A stretch of DNA of 64,000 nt, from the NCBI GenBank assembly GCA_910587155.1, contig CAJULA010000005.1:89256-153255 (forward strand), given 5' to 3'. Within the stretch, counting starts at the first letter, position 1; the number at the start of each line of letters is the position of its first letter. Positions 17,417 through 26,544 of the stretch are shown piece after piece. Position numbers and translations under genes: made by a program. The stretch is from an uncultured Lachnospiraceae bacterium. GTDB lineage: Bacteria; Bacillota; Clostridia; Lachnospirales; Lachnospiraceae. The notes under the pieces are model-generated. The model saw nothing but the letters and a program-made list of their open reading frames with translations. It made no database searches and was not told where the DNA came from.

Positions 17417-19365
17417 AAAGAAAGATTCAGCAAAAATTAATTGATTTCTGTAATCAGAAATATAAAAAAGAAGTCTGGCGGCAGGAGGATGCGTATCGTC
17501 AGTGGTGTCTTTGTCAGGAAGACTGGAAGCGGAAGAAATATCCTGCGCCGGATCCGGATATTATTCTTTTTGCGGACGGAGAAGGCATCGTGGAGGAGGC
17601 TGCCGCGGGGGCTGTGACGGCTTTTTTCCGGGAGCATCCATGGGTGCGGATCGCCTATGGGGATGAGGACTGTGTGGACCATATGGGCAGACGGCATTCT
17701 CCCTGGTTTAAACCGGAATGGTCGCCGGATACGCTGGAGGATTTTAATTATTTCGGGCATTTTTTTGCCGTGCACAAAAGTGTGCTGGATGAAATGTATC
17801 CTGTCAGGTGGCAGCCGTATCTTTCGGATTGTCACAGTGAGGAATGTCATAAACTTTTGCTGACACTGACCGGGCTGGTGACGGCCAGGGCATGGATCAG
17901 AGCCAGTGAGAAGAAAAAGGCCATCATGCCCATAGGAAAAGTGCTGATTCATATGCCGGGGGAAGAGGAAGAAGGCCCGGATGAGAAGGAGGCAAAGGGA
18001 ACAGCCGGTCAGTCGGCCGGAGGGATGACGGCAGAAAAAGACGGACAGATCACGGAGGGGGAATCAGCCGTGGATATGTGGCAGTCACAGTCAGGCGTCC
18101 CTGTCGTATCGGTGATCATTCCTTCCAAGGATAATCCGAATGTGCTGAAGGTCTGCCTGGCCAGTCTGCGGGAATGTACGAAGGGCGGTGTGCCTTACGA
18201 GATCATTGTGGTGGACAATGGCAGCAGTGAGGATAATCGGGCCAAAATACAGGCACTTTCCGGGCGGTATGGATTTGCGTATCTGTATGAGCCTATGCCG
18301 TTTAATTTTTCGCGCATGTGTAATCTGGGAGCGGAGAGAAGCCGGGGCGCATTTCTTCTGTTGCTCAATGATGATATGGAGATTACGGATCCTTTCTGGA
18401 TGGAGAAGCTGCTCGAAAAAGCAAAGCTGCCTCATGTGGGAGCGGTGGGCGCCAAACTGCTCTATCCGGGTACGGATCTGATCCAGCATGCGGGCATAAC
18501 CAATCTGAAGGTGGGTCCTGCCCATAAACTGATGAAGATGCATGACGAAAATTCCTATTATCATGGCCAGAACAGGCATATTTATGATATGATAGGTGTG
18601 ACGGCGGCCTGTCTGATGGTGGAGCGGTGCAAATATGAGGAAGCGGGCCGGTTGTATGAGGGAATGGCCGTTTCCTATAATGATGTGGAATTTTGTTTTG
18701 CTCTTTATGAACTGGGGTATTATAATGTATTGAGAAACGATATCGTCCTGTATCACCATGAATCTCTCAGCCGGGGGGATGACAATCTGTCCGATGAAAA
18801 GTGGGAGCGGCTTCTGCAGGAGAAGGAGACCTTGTATGTGCGTCATCCCTCCCTGCGCGGCTATGATCCTTTCTACAGCAGAAATCTGGCCGGGATTTCC
18901 AATATCTATAACCCTGATTTTTCCTATGAATTTGAAAAAATGGACCATTATGTCAGTGTGAGGCGGTGGAAGCGTCCGGAGCCGGTTGCGTGGACCAATG
19001 AATGCCTGATCGTCAATGTGGAGCATGGCAGGCTGGAGCGGCGGCTGGAAATTACGGATCGGGATGAGGTATACTGGATCGAAGGCTGGTCGTATGTCAT
19101 TGGCATGGATAACTGCCGGTATAAAAGGAGCCTTTTGCTCCATGGCAGCCGGGGCGGCATCTATGAGGCGAAGGTGCTCACCCGCTATCGGAAGGATGTG
19201 GCGGCGGTACTGCCGGGACAGAGCAATGTGGAGCTGGCGGGATTTGTGTGCAGGATTCCCGGATATGCTCTGCCAAAGGACTGCTATACCATATCCATGC
19301 TGGCAAGGGATGCCTGCTCGGGGCAGAAGCTGTATCGCAGGACCGATCAGAGTTTTACCATATAA
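17401..19365 (+). CDS. GT2 glycosyltransferase with a degenerate extra GT2 half
   Basis: A 654-residue protein. The active GT2 domain begins near residue 235 (VSVIIPSKDNPNVL), with LNDDMEI (about 322) as the DxD-like motif and YNDVEFCFAL (about 426) typical of rhamnosyl- and related transferases. The N-terminal 200 residues hold a fragment resembling the second half of another GT2 domain (YGDEDCVDHMG, then WFKPEWSPD), without the nucleotide-binding start, so it looks like a decayed duplicate. A Glu-rich linker separates them, and a C-terminal beta region follows. AAGGA precedes ATG 17401; 16-bp overlap with the methyltransferase gene. Confidence 0.8.
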   Translation: MVLQIKRKIQQKLIDFCNQKYKKEVWRQEDAYRQWCLCQEDWKRKKYPAPDPDIILFADGEGIVEEAAAGAVTAFFREHPWVRIAYGDEDCVDHMGRRHSPWFKPEWSPDTLEDFNYFGHFFAVHKSVLDEMYPVRWQPYLSDCHSEECHKLLLTLTGLVTARAWIRASEKKKAIMPIGKVLIHMPGEEEEGPDEKEAKGTAGQSAGGMTAEKDGQITEGESAVDMWQSQSGVPVVSVIIPSKDNPNVLKVCLASLRECTKGGVPYEIIVVDNGSSEDNRAKIQALSGRYGFAYLYEPMPFNFSRMCNLGAERSRGAFLLLLNDDMEITDPFWMEKLLEKAKLPHVGAVGAKLLYPGTDLIQHAGITNLKVGPAHKLMKMHDENSYYHGQNRHIYDMIGVTAACLMVERCKYEEAGRLYEGMAVSYNDVEFCFALYELGYYNVLRNDIVLYHHESLSRGDDNLSDEKWERLLQEKETLYVRHPSLRGYDPFYSRNLAGISNIYNPDFSYEFEKMDHYVSVRRWKRPEPVAWTNECLIVNVEHGRLERRLEITDRDEVYWIEGWSYVIGMDNCRYKRSLLLHGSRGGIYEAKVLTRYRKDVAAVLPGQSNVELAGFVCRIPGYALPKDCYTISMLARDACSGQKLYRRTDQSFTI

Positions 19366-19413
19366 CATACAGTCAACAGCGCAACAGGGCAGTTTGTCTT
19401 ACCTGTTACGTCC

Positions 19414-19431
19414 CATATCCGCGTGGATATG
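19414..19431. other. Perfect hairpin in the 94-bp gap between two glycosyltransferase genes
   Basis: CATATCC and GGATATG face each other across a GCGT loop. No T-run follows. The gap has no other gene; the ribosome site of the next gene (GGAG, 19451) comes after it. Confidence 0.35.
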
Positions 19432-19459
19432 TGCGGACTGTGAGCAGACAGGAGATCAT

Positions 19460-21454
19460 ATGAGCAGTCAGGAACAGACAAAACCGGAAAAGCAGGAGGA
19501 ACTGCTGGAATATTACCGTCTGGCCTATGAGCGGGAGCGGGAAAAAAATACGGATCTGACCGCCAGGCTTGCCGATGTGCAGGCACAGGCGCAGGATCTG
19601 GATTTTAAGCTGAAACGGATTAAAAACAATCCCGTCTGGAAGGCGACAGGGCCGCTGCGGGCCGTGATGCACTGGATGATACGGATGAAAGACCGGATCG
19701 TGCGTCTGGGGAGTCCGCGGGGGATTGCCAGAAAAGTAAAGAGCAAACTGATCGAAAAAAAAGCCATGCGGCGGCACGGAAAGGCCAGCTTCCCCACCCG
19801 GGAGCAGCGGGAAGCCATGAGCCGTGTGCATTTTCCGAAAGACATTACCTTCAGTATTTTAGTACCGCTTTATAATACACCGCGAAAATTCCTCACGGAG
19901 ATGATGGATTCTGTCAGAAATCAGACCTATGGAAAGTGGGAGCTGTGTCTGGCGGACGGCTCCGATGCGGAGCATGGGTATGTGGGTGAGCTCTGCCGCC
20001 GGTATGCCGGAGAAGATAAGCGCATTATTTATAAAAAGCTGGAACGCAATGAAGGGATTTCCGGCAATACCAACGAATGTTTCCGCATGGCCACCGGGGA
20101 GTATATCGCACTGTTTGACCATGACGATATCCTTCACCCCAGTGTGCTGTTTGAATATATGAAGGTAATCTGTGAGCAGGATGCGGATTACATCTATTGT
20201 GATGAGGCCACCTTTAAAAATGGCGATATTGACCATATGATCACCCTGCATTTCAAACCGGATTATGCCATTGATAATCTGCGGGCCAATAATTATATCT
20301 GCCATTTCAGCGCCTTTTCCAGGCATCTTTTGGAGGGCACGGAGCTGTTCCGCTCCCAGTTTGACGGCAGCCAGGACCACGATATGATTCTGCGCCTGAC
20401 GACCCGGGCCAAACGCGTGGTACATGTGCCCAAGCTGTTATATTACTGGCGTTCCCATAAGGCCAGTGTGGCCTCGGATATCAGCGCCAAGCTCTATTGT
20501 ATTGAGTCGGCCAAAGGGGCTGTGGCGGATCATCTGCGCACATGCGGGATGGAGCATTTTGAAATTACAAGCACCCGGGCTTTTGAGACAATCTTCCGCA
20601 TCCGTTATCAGCTGACTGCTTATCCGAAACTGTCCATTCTGATTGCCAATAAGGATCATTATGAGGATTTGAGCCGCTGTGTTTCTTCTATATTAGAACA
20701 GTCCACATATGAAAATTATGAGATCATCATCGTGGAAAACAACAGCACCACCCGCGAGATCAGGGAGTATTATGAGGAGATCGGGCGGCATCCCCGGGTG
20801 CGGGTCGTTACGTATGAGGGGCCGTTTAACTATTCCCGGATCAATAACTATGGCGCTTCGTTTGCAGAAGGAGACTTTCTGCTGCTCTTAAATAACGATA
20901 CCCAGGTGATCACGGTCAACTGGATGGAAGAGATGCTGATGTATGCCCAGCGCCGGGATGTGGGGGCGGTGGGGGCCAAGCTTTATTATGAGGATAAAAC
21001 CATACAGCATGCCGGCATTGTACTGGGCCTGGGCGCGCATCGCACGGCAGGCCATACCCATTACAAAGTCAATATCGAAAATGTGGGGTATATGGGGCGG
21101 CTTTGCTATGCCCAGGATGTTTCCGCGGTGACAGGCGCCTGCCTGCTGGTGCGCAGGGAATGGTTTGACAGGCTGGGAGGACTGGACGAGAGCTTCGCGG
21201 TGGCGCTCAATGATGTGGATTTTTGCCTGCGTCTGCGGGGGCTGGGCCTGTTGAATGTCTTTACCCCATTTGCGGAACTATATCATTTTGAGTCCAAGTC
21301 AAGAGGGCTTGACGATTCGTCGGAGCGCGCGGCGCGGTATGACGAGGAGTCCGCGCGTTTCCGGGAAAAATGGAAAGCGGTGCTGGAAGCGGGAGACCCT
21401 TACTACAACCCCAATTTTTCTCTTGACAGAAGCGATTTCAGTCTGCGCATCTGA
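19460..21454 (+). CDS. Tandem GT2 glycosyltransferase (two catalytic domains)
   Basis: 664 residues from ATG 19460 (GGAG upstream); the frame reaches back to 19016 but that part overlaps the previous gene. The N-terminus has a coiled-coil-like Glu/Lys stretch (about 5-55) and a basic patch. GT2 domain one starts at about 131 (FSILVPLYNTP) with FDHDDILHP at about 221 and SQDHDMILRL. Domain two starts at about 390 (LSILIANKD) with LLNNDTQV at about 476 and LNDVDFCLRL at about 583. Both halves keep their metal-binding acids. Such two-domain GT2 enzymes occur in RgpF- and rhamnan-type clusters and may add two sugars in turn. Confidence 0.85.
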   Translation: MSSQEQTKPEKQEELLEYYRLAYEREREKNTDLTARLADVQAQAQDLDFKLKRIKNNPVWKATGPLRAVMHWMIRMKDRIVRLGSPRGIARKVKSKLIEKKAMRRHGKASFPTREQREAMSRVHFPKDITFSILVPLYNTPRKFLTEMMDSVRNQTYGKWELCLADGSDAEHGYVGELCRRYAGEDKRIIYKKLERNEGISGNTNECFRMATGEYIALFDHDDILHPSVLFEYMKVICEQDADYIYCDEATFKNGDIDHMITLHFKPDYAIDNLRANNYICHFSAFSRHLLEGTELFRSQFDGSQDHDMILRLTTRAKRVVHVPKLLYYWRSHKASVASDISAKLYCIESAKGAVADHLRTCGMEHFEITSTRAFETIFRIRYQLTAYPKLSILIANKDHYEDLSRCVSSILEQSTYENYEIIIVENNSTTREIREYYEEIGRHPRVRVVTYEGPFNYSRINNYGASFAEGDFLLLLNNDTQVITVNWMEEMLMYAQRRDVGAVGAKLYYEDKTIQHAGIVLGLGAHRTAGHTHYKVNIENVGYMGRLCYAQDVSAVTGACLLVRREWFDRLGGLDESFAVALNDVDFCLRLRGLGLLNVFTPFAELYHFESKSRGLDDSSERAARYDEESARFREKWKAVLEAGDPYYNPNFSLDRSDFSLRI

Positions 21455-21565
21455 GAAGCGAAGAGAGTATGTGTGTATGAAACCGGAGCGGGCCCTGTAA
21501 CATATGGCGGCTGGCAGAGCCGGTTCATATAAAGCAAAATTTTTATTTTAACAGGAGGTATGGCA

Positions 21566-23299
21566 ATGAGTTACAAGGAGGAGTTTCAATTCTGGCTGGA
21601 GGATTCCTATTTTGACGAGGATACCAAAAAGGAATTGCAGGCGATCAGGGACAATGAGGCGGAAGTGGAAGACCGTTTCTACAAGGAGCTGGAGTTTGGC
21701 ACCGGCGGTCTGCGCGGGGTGATCGGCGCCGGCACAAACCGGATGAATATCTATACGGTGCGCAAGGCCACGCAGGGACTGGCAAACTATATCTTAAAGA
21801 AGGGCGGCAAGGAGAAAGGGATCGCGATTGCCTACGATTCCAGACTGATGTCCCCGGAATTTGCCGATGAGGCGGCGCTGTGCATGGCGGCCAACGGTAT
21901 CAAGGCCTATGTGTTTGAATCACTGCGTCCCACACCGGAGCTTTCCTTTGCGCTGCGCAAACTGGGCTGCATTTCCGGTATCGTGGTAACGGCCAGCCAT
22001 AATCCGCCGGAATACAATGGCTACAAGGTGTACTGGGAAGACGGTGCTCAGGTGGCGGCGCCCAGAGACGGAGAGATCATTGCCGAGGTGAAGGCAGTGA
22101 CCGATTATCATGCGGTGAAGACCATGGACAAGGCACAGGCACAGGCCGAGGGGCTGTATACGGTCATCGGCCAGGAGATCGACGACGCCTATATGGTGGA
22201 ACTGAAAAAGCAGATCATCCACCCGGAAGTGATCGAAGAGATGGCAGACGATATCAGAATCGTGTATACGCCTTTCCATGGCACGGGCAATATCCCGGTA
22301 AGGCGTATCCTGTCTGAGCTGGGCTTTAAGCATGTCTATGTGGTGCCTGAGCAGGAGCTGCCGGATCCCAAATTCACCACACTGGATTATCCCAATCCGG
22401 AAGACCCCAAAGCCTTTAAGCTGGCGCTGGAGCTGGCCAAAGAAAAGGATGCGGACATCGTGCTGGCTACCGACCCGGATGCGGACCGTCTTGGCATCTA
22501 TGCCAAGGACACAAAGAGCGGGGAGTATGTTCCCTTTACCGGTAATATGTCGGGTATGCTGATTGCGGAATATATTCTGAGAGAGCGCACGGCATTGGGC
22601 ATCATGCCGGAGAATCCCGCGCTTGTTACCACGATTGTCACCACCAATATGGCAAAAGCCATTTCCGACACATACCATGTAAAATGTATCGAAGTGCTGA
22701 CCGGATTTAAATATATCGGTGAGCAGATCAAACTGTTCGAACAGAGCGGCTGCAACAATTATGTATTTGGTCTGGAAGAGAGTTATGGCTGTCTGGCGGG
22801 CACGCATGCAAGAGACAAGGATGCCGTCGTGGCCGTGATGTGCTTATGTGAGGCGGCAGCATGGTGCAAGAAGCACGGCATCACGCTGTGGGATCAGATG
22901 CTGAAACTGTATGAGCAGTTCGGATACTATAAAGAGAGTCAGTATGCGATTACCCTGAAAGGGATTGACGGTTCCAGACAGATCGCGGAGATCATGGACA
23001 GGCTGCGCAGCAATCCGCCGAAAGAATTCGGAGAGCTGCATGTGACAAAGCTGCGCGACTATGAGAACAATGTGACGACGGATATGGCTACAGGTGAGAA
23101 GTCTGAGACAGGACTGCCAAAGAGCAATGTACTCTATTTTGACCTGACCAACGATTCCTGGTGCTGTGCAAGACCTTCCGGGACGGAACCCAAGATCAAG
23201 TTTTATATGGGTGTCAAAGGAAACGATCTGGAGGATGCCCAGGCTAAGGTGGAGGCTCTGACAGAGGCTCTGAAAAAGAAACTGGATGAAGGAAAGTAA
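21566..23299 (+). CDS. pgcA: Phosphoglucomutase/phosphomannomutase
   Basis: 577 residues with all four alpha-D-phosphohexomutase motifs: TASHNPPEYNGYK (phosphoserine, about 142), DPDADRLG (metal, about 303), EESYG (sugar binding) and RPSGTEPK (phosphate, about 536). Length fits the B. subtilis PgcA type. It interconverts glucose-6-P and glucose-1-P and so feeds rmlA and UDP-glucose synthesis. AGGAGG at 21553-21558 is only one base from ATG 21560 but 7 nt from ATG 21566, so 21566 is the start. A 111-bp gap separates it from the glycosyltransferase. Confidence 0.93.
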   Translation: MSYKEEFQFWLEDSYFDEDTKKELQAIRDNEAEVEDRFYKELEFGTGGLRGVIGAGTNRMNIYTVRKATQGLANYILKKGGKEKGIAIAYDSRLMSPEFADEAALCMAANGIKAYVFESLRPTPELSFALRKLGCISGIVVTASHNPPEYNGYKVYWEDGAQVAAPRDGEIIAEVKAVTDYHAVKTMDKAQAQAEGLYTVIGQEIDDAYMVELKKQIIHPEVIEEMADDIRIVYTPFHGTGNIPVRRILSELGFKHVYVVPEQELPDPKFTTLDYPNPEDPKAFKLALELAKEKDADIVLATDPDADRLGIYAKDTKSGEYVPFTGNMSGMLIAEYILRERTALGIMPENPALVTTIVTTNMAKAISDTYHVKCIEVLTGFKYIGEQIKLFEQSGCNNYVFGLEESYGCLAGTHARDKDAVVAVMCLCEAAAWCKKHGITLWDQMLKLYEQFGYYKESQYAITLKGIDGSRQIAEIMDRLRSNPPKEFGELHVTKLRDYENNVTTDMATGEKSETGLPKSNVLYFDLTNDSWCCARPSGTEPKIKFYMGVKGNDLEDAQAKVEALTEALKKKLDEGK

Positions 23300-23310
23300 A
23301 GATTGATACT

Positions 23311-23739
23311 ATGAAAAAACTGGTGGATCAGATTTTGAAGTTCGGTGTGGTGGGAGTCATTGCCTTTTTTATAGATTTCGGCATTTTCAAACTGCTTTCC
23401 GGCGTATTTGGCGTTAATTACCTGGTGGCCAACTTTTTCGGCTTTACCATTTCGCTTATTTTTAATTATATTGCCAGCATGACCTTTGTGTTTGAGCGGA
23501 AGGAAAATGCGGACAGGCGGGCGGAGTTTGTGATTTTTACGGTGCTCAGCATTGTCGGCCTTGTGTTAAACGAGCTGATTATCTTTGTCTGCATTGAGGG
23601 GATTTATCTGAAGATTCCGTATCTGACAGCGAATATGAGCCGGCAGTGGGCGGAAACTTTTGGAAAAATTGTTGCCACGGGTATTGTTATGGTTTATAAT
23701 TTCATAACGAGAAAAATTTTTCTGGAAAAGAAAGCGTAG
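23311..23739 (+). CDS. GtrA family membrane protein
   Basis: 142 residues, four membrane helices, with LKFGVVGVIAFFIDFGIF at the start and the FNYIASMTFVF loop between helices two and three, both typical of GtrA. Family members are thought to help move undecaprenyl-phosphate sugars across the membrane. It starts 11 bp after pgcA without an obvious ribosome site, so it may rely on translational coupling. The C-terminal helix ends in VYNFITRKIFLEKK. Confidence 0.85.
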   Translation: MKKLVDQILKFGVVGVIAFFIDFGIFKLLSGVFGVNYLVANFFGFTISLIFNYIASMTFVFERKENADRRAEFVIFTVLSIVGLVLNELIIFVCIEGIYLKIPYLTANMSRQWAETFGKIVATGIVMVYNFITRKIFLEKKA

Positions 23740-23746
23740 CAAAGCG

Positions 23747-24463
23747 ATGGAAGGACAGAGAACATACAGGCATGAATATAAATTCCTGATTGATGAGAGG
23801 CAGAAGGCCCTTTTGTATTACCGGCTGAAAAATCTGATTCCGCTGGATGCGAATGCGGGGGAAGAGGGACGCTACTGGATCCGCAGTGTTTATTTCGACG
23901 ATTACCGCAACAGCTGTTTCGATCAGAATGAGGACGGAATCAACGAGCGTGCCAAGTACCGCATACGGATCTATGATGTATCGGACCGGAGCATAAAACT
24001 GGAACGCAAGAGCAAGAAAAACGGTATGACCTGTAAGGAGTCCGCGCCTTTGACGCGGGCTCAGTGCGGGCAGCTTCTGCAGGGGGTGCCTTTTCCCGTG
24101 GAGACGGATCAGCCGGCGGTGCTGCAGCAGTTTCTGACACTGATGCGCAGCCGGGGGATGCGTGCCAAGACGATCGTGGAGTATGAGCGGATTCCCTTTA
24201 CGTATCCTGCCGGTAATGTGAGGATTACTTTTGACAGAAATATCACCTCTTCGCTACAGGTGACGCGTTTTTTTGAAAAAGAAAACATGCGTTATCCTGT
24301 TCTTTCCAGGGGACAGCAGCTTCTGGAAGTGAAGTTTGACGAATATTTTCCCACCTGGATCAGGGACAGGCTGGAGATCGGCAGTCTTCGTCAGACCAGC
24401 TTCTCCAAATATTATTTAAGCAGAAAATATACGGTTTTCTGCACAGGAGGTAGACTAAAATGA
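23747..24463 (+). CDS. VTC-domain polyphosphate polymerase-like protein
   Basis: 238 residues that match the VTC domain: RHEYKFLID at the start, IRSVYFDD, KYRIRIYD, IKLERKSKKNGMTCKE and VEYERIPF. These basic and acidic residues line the tunnel in Vtc4, which makes polyphosphate from ATP in yeast; bacterial copies usually sit beside DUF4956 and CotH genes. Here the DUF4956 partner overlaps by four bases. Whether it makes polyphosphate or acts on another nucleotide is not known. Its presence inside a glycan locus is unusual. Confidence 0.82.
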   Translation: MEGQRTYRHEYKFLIDERQKALLYYRLKNLIPLDANAGEEGRYWIRSVYFDDYRNSCFDQNEDGINERAKYRIRIYDVSDRSIKLERKSKKNGMTCKESAPLTRAQCGQLLQGVPFPVETDQPAVLQQFLTLMRSRGMRAKTIVEYERIPFTYPAGNVRITFDRNITSSLQVTRFFEKENMRYPVLSRGQQLLEVKFDEYFPTWIRDRLEIGSLRQTSFSKYYLSRKYTVFCTGGRLK

Positions 24464-25134
24464 GTTTCAGAGACATCATTAAGAAATCCGTACTGGAGAG
24501 TTTTACAGGCAGCAGCATCACTACGGCTACGGTCTGTGTCACGCTGGGAATTACTGTAATACTGGCTCTGTATATCTTTGTGGTGTATTATCTTTCCACA
24601 AGAAAGACATTCTATAATAAGACGTTTAATGTATCGCTGGCTGCCATAGCAGTGATCACTGCCAGCATCATTCTGGCCATGCAGTCCAACCTGGCGATCT
24701 CGCTTGGTATGGTGGGCGCCCTTTCCATCGTTCGCTTTCGGACAGCGGTGAAAGATCCAAAAGATCTGGTATTTCTGTTCTGGTCGATCAGTGTGGGCAT
24801 TATCTGCGGCGCGGGTATTTATGAGATTGCAGTGATCTCTTCCCTGATCGTCACCATTGGCCTGTTTGTTCTGGAGCTGACGCCGGTGGGCTATGCGGGG
24901 GGCATACTCGTGGTGAACTGCGGCAGCCTTGACCGGGAGGCTGAGATCATGGAGATTGTGCGGGCAGGCAGCAAAAAACCGTCTGTAAAATCCAGAAATG
25001 CTTCCGTGGCGGGTGTGGATTTTGTCATAGAGTGCAGGGCGAAAGAGCCGTCAGAGATGCTTCAGAAGTTACAGGCGCTGGAAGGAGTCACAGGCGTGGC
25101 CCTGATGGAACATGACGGAGAAGTCAGTTTCTGA
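24460..25134 (+). CDS. DUF4956 membrane protein
   Basis: 224 residues. Three to four membrane helices in the first two thirds, with the family hallmark GMVGALSIVRFRTAVKDPKDL on the cytoplasmic side, then a soluble domain ending at EVSF. AGGAGG lies before ATG 24460. DUF4956 proteins commonly accompany VTC-domain proteins and probably work with them at the membrane; the activity is unknown. A terminator-like hairpin follows at 25199. Confidence 0.85.
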   Translation: MSFRDIIKKSVLESFTGSSITTATVCVTLGITVILALYIFVVYYLSTRKTFYNKTFNVSLAAIAVITASIILAMQSNLAISLGMVGALSIVRFRTAVKDPKDLVFLFWSISVGIICGAGIYEIAVISSLIVTIGLFVLELTPVGYAGGILVVNCGSLDREAEIMEIVRAGSKKPSVKSRNASVAGVDFVIECRAKEPSEMLQKLQALEGVTGVALMEHDGEVSF

Positions 25135-25198
25135 TGGAAGGCGCAGATAACAGTGCAAAAGCGGTCTGCAAGGGCCAAAAGATAGTGATTCAGGATCG

Positions 25199-25223
25199 CC
25201 CCGCCGGTTTGCTGCGGGGTTTT
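25199..25223 (+). terminator. Probable intrinsic terminator after DUF4956
   Basis: CCCCGC and GCGGGG pair around a 9-nt loop and are followed by TTTTGATTT. It lies between the DUF4956 gene and the next glycosyltransferase and could lower downstream transcription. Confidence 0.5.
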
Positions 25224-25251
25224 GATTTGTGGAACGGAAACGGAGATGAGA

Positions 25252-26544
25252 ATGGTAAAAGCGGCAAATCTGTCCAATCTGAAAAAAGCATACAGGTATT
25301 GCAGGAAAAACGGTATGATGCCGACTTTTTACGCGGCTATGGAACGGCTCCGTGACAGCAGTATGCATTATGAGAAGCGCATCATCACGGAAGAGGAATT
25401 GGGTGTGCAGAGAAATACGGTATGGGAAGCGCCGGAATATTTCAGTATCCTTGTACCGGCTTATGAAACGAAACTGCAGCATTTTCATGAGATGATTGAT
25501 TCCGTTCTGACGCAGACATACGGAGGATTTGAGCTGATCATCGCGGACGCAAGTCCCTCGGATAAACTGTCCGAAGAATTGCAATACTATAATGACAGCC
25601 GGATTCGCTATCTGAAACTGCCGGAAAACAAAGGCATTTCCGAAAATACGAACAGGGCGCTTGAGGCGGCGCAGGGAAGCTATATCGGTCTGCTGGATCA
25701 TGACGATACCCTGGAGCCGGATGCGCTGTACCGTATGATGGAGGCACTCACAGCCGGCAGAAAAAGCCGGGGAGAGGCGCCTGTCATTTTGTATTCGGAT
25801 GAGGATAAATGTGATGACGCCATGTCCGGCTTTTATGAACCTCATTTTAAAGAAAAGTTCAATCAGGATTTAATATTAAGTAATAACTATATCTGCCACT
25901 TTCTTGTGATGGAAGCAGGACTCATGAAGTCTCTGAGATTCCGTCGGGAGTTTGACGGTGCACAGGATCATGATCTGATCCTGCGGGCGGTCAGGGCGCT
26001 GGACGGCGGAAGGGATCAGATCGTCCATATACCGCATATTCTGTATCACTGGCGATGTCATATGGGTTCCACGGCGGAAAACCCGGCCAGTAAGATGTAT
26101 GCCTATGAGGCAGGCCGGCGTGCCGTGGAAGATTTCTGCAGGAGCCAGGGATGGCAGGCCAGAGTTTCTCATACAAGACATCTGGGATTTTTCCGGGTGG
26201 AGTATCAGGGGGATATTTTCCGGCAGCGTCCGGAGCTGGCAGCCGTGGGCGGTCGGATTCTTTGCGGCGGCAGAATTGCGGGCGGCGCGTACGGAGAGGA
26301 CGGAGAAATATTGTATAAGGGACTTTCCAGGCATTTCAGCGGTTATATGCACCGGGCGGTCCTGCAGCAGGATGTGCCGGCAGTGGATGTGCGGCACATA
26401 CGGGTGAGGGAAGAGCTGCGTCCTCTGCTGGATGAGATTATGAAGGAAGAGAAGGATCCGGCAGCCGCAAGTATAAGGTTTGGGAGGGAAGCTGCCAGCC
26501 GCGGCTATTTGCTGCTGTGGGATCCGGGAGGGCAGGAAGAGTGA
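25252..26544 (+). CDS. GT2 family glycosyltransferase
   Basis: 430 residues from ATG 25252, which has GGAG at 7 nt; ATG 25246 and 25222 have poorer spacing. The GT2 core begins near residue 60 (FSILVPAYETKLQ), with LLDHDDTLEP as the metal motif, LYSDEDK, and GAQDHDLILR. It resembles the first half of the tandem enzyme at 19460. A C-terminal region with a few Gly-rich strands follows. Substrate unknown; context suggests addition of rhamnose or a hexose to the surface glycan. Confidence 0.82.
   Translation: MVKAANLSNLKKAYRYCRKNGMMPTFYAAMERLRDSSMHYEKRIITEEELGVQRNTVWEAPEYFSILVPAYETKLQHFHEMIDSVLTQTYGGFELIIADASPSDKLSEELQYYNDSRIRYLKLPENKGISENTNRALEAAQGSYIGLLDHDDTLEPDALYRMMEALTAGRKSRGEAPVILYSDEDKCDDAMSGFYEPHFKEKFNQDLILSNNYICHFLVMEAGLMKSLRFRREFDGAQDHDLILRAVRALDGGRDQIVHIPHILYHWRCHMGSTAENPASKMYAYEAGRRAVEDFCRSQGWQARVSHTRHLGFFRVEYQGDIFRQRPELAAVGGRILCGGRIAGGAYGEDGEILYKGLSRHFSGYMHRAVLQQDVPAVDVRHIRVREELRPLLDEIMKEEKDPAAASIRFGREAASRGYLLLWDPGGQEE

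Noticed and set aside
18091..19368. A 425-codon minus-strand frame opposite a glycosyltransferase
   Set aside because: Shadow frame caused by codon bias; the plus-strand GT2 motifs are clear.
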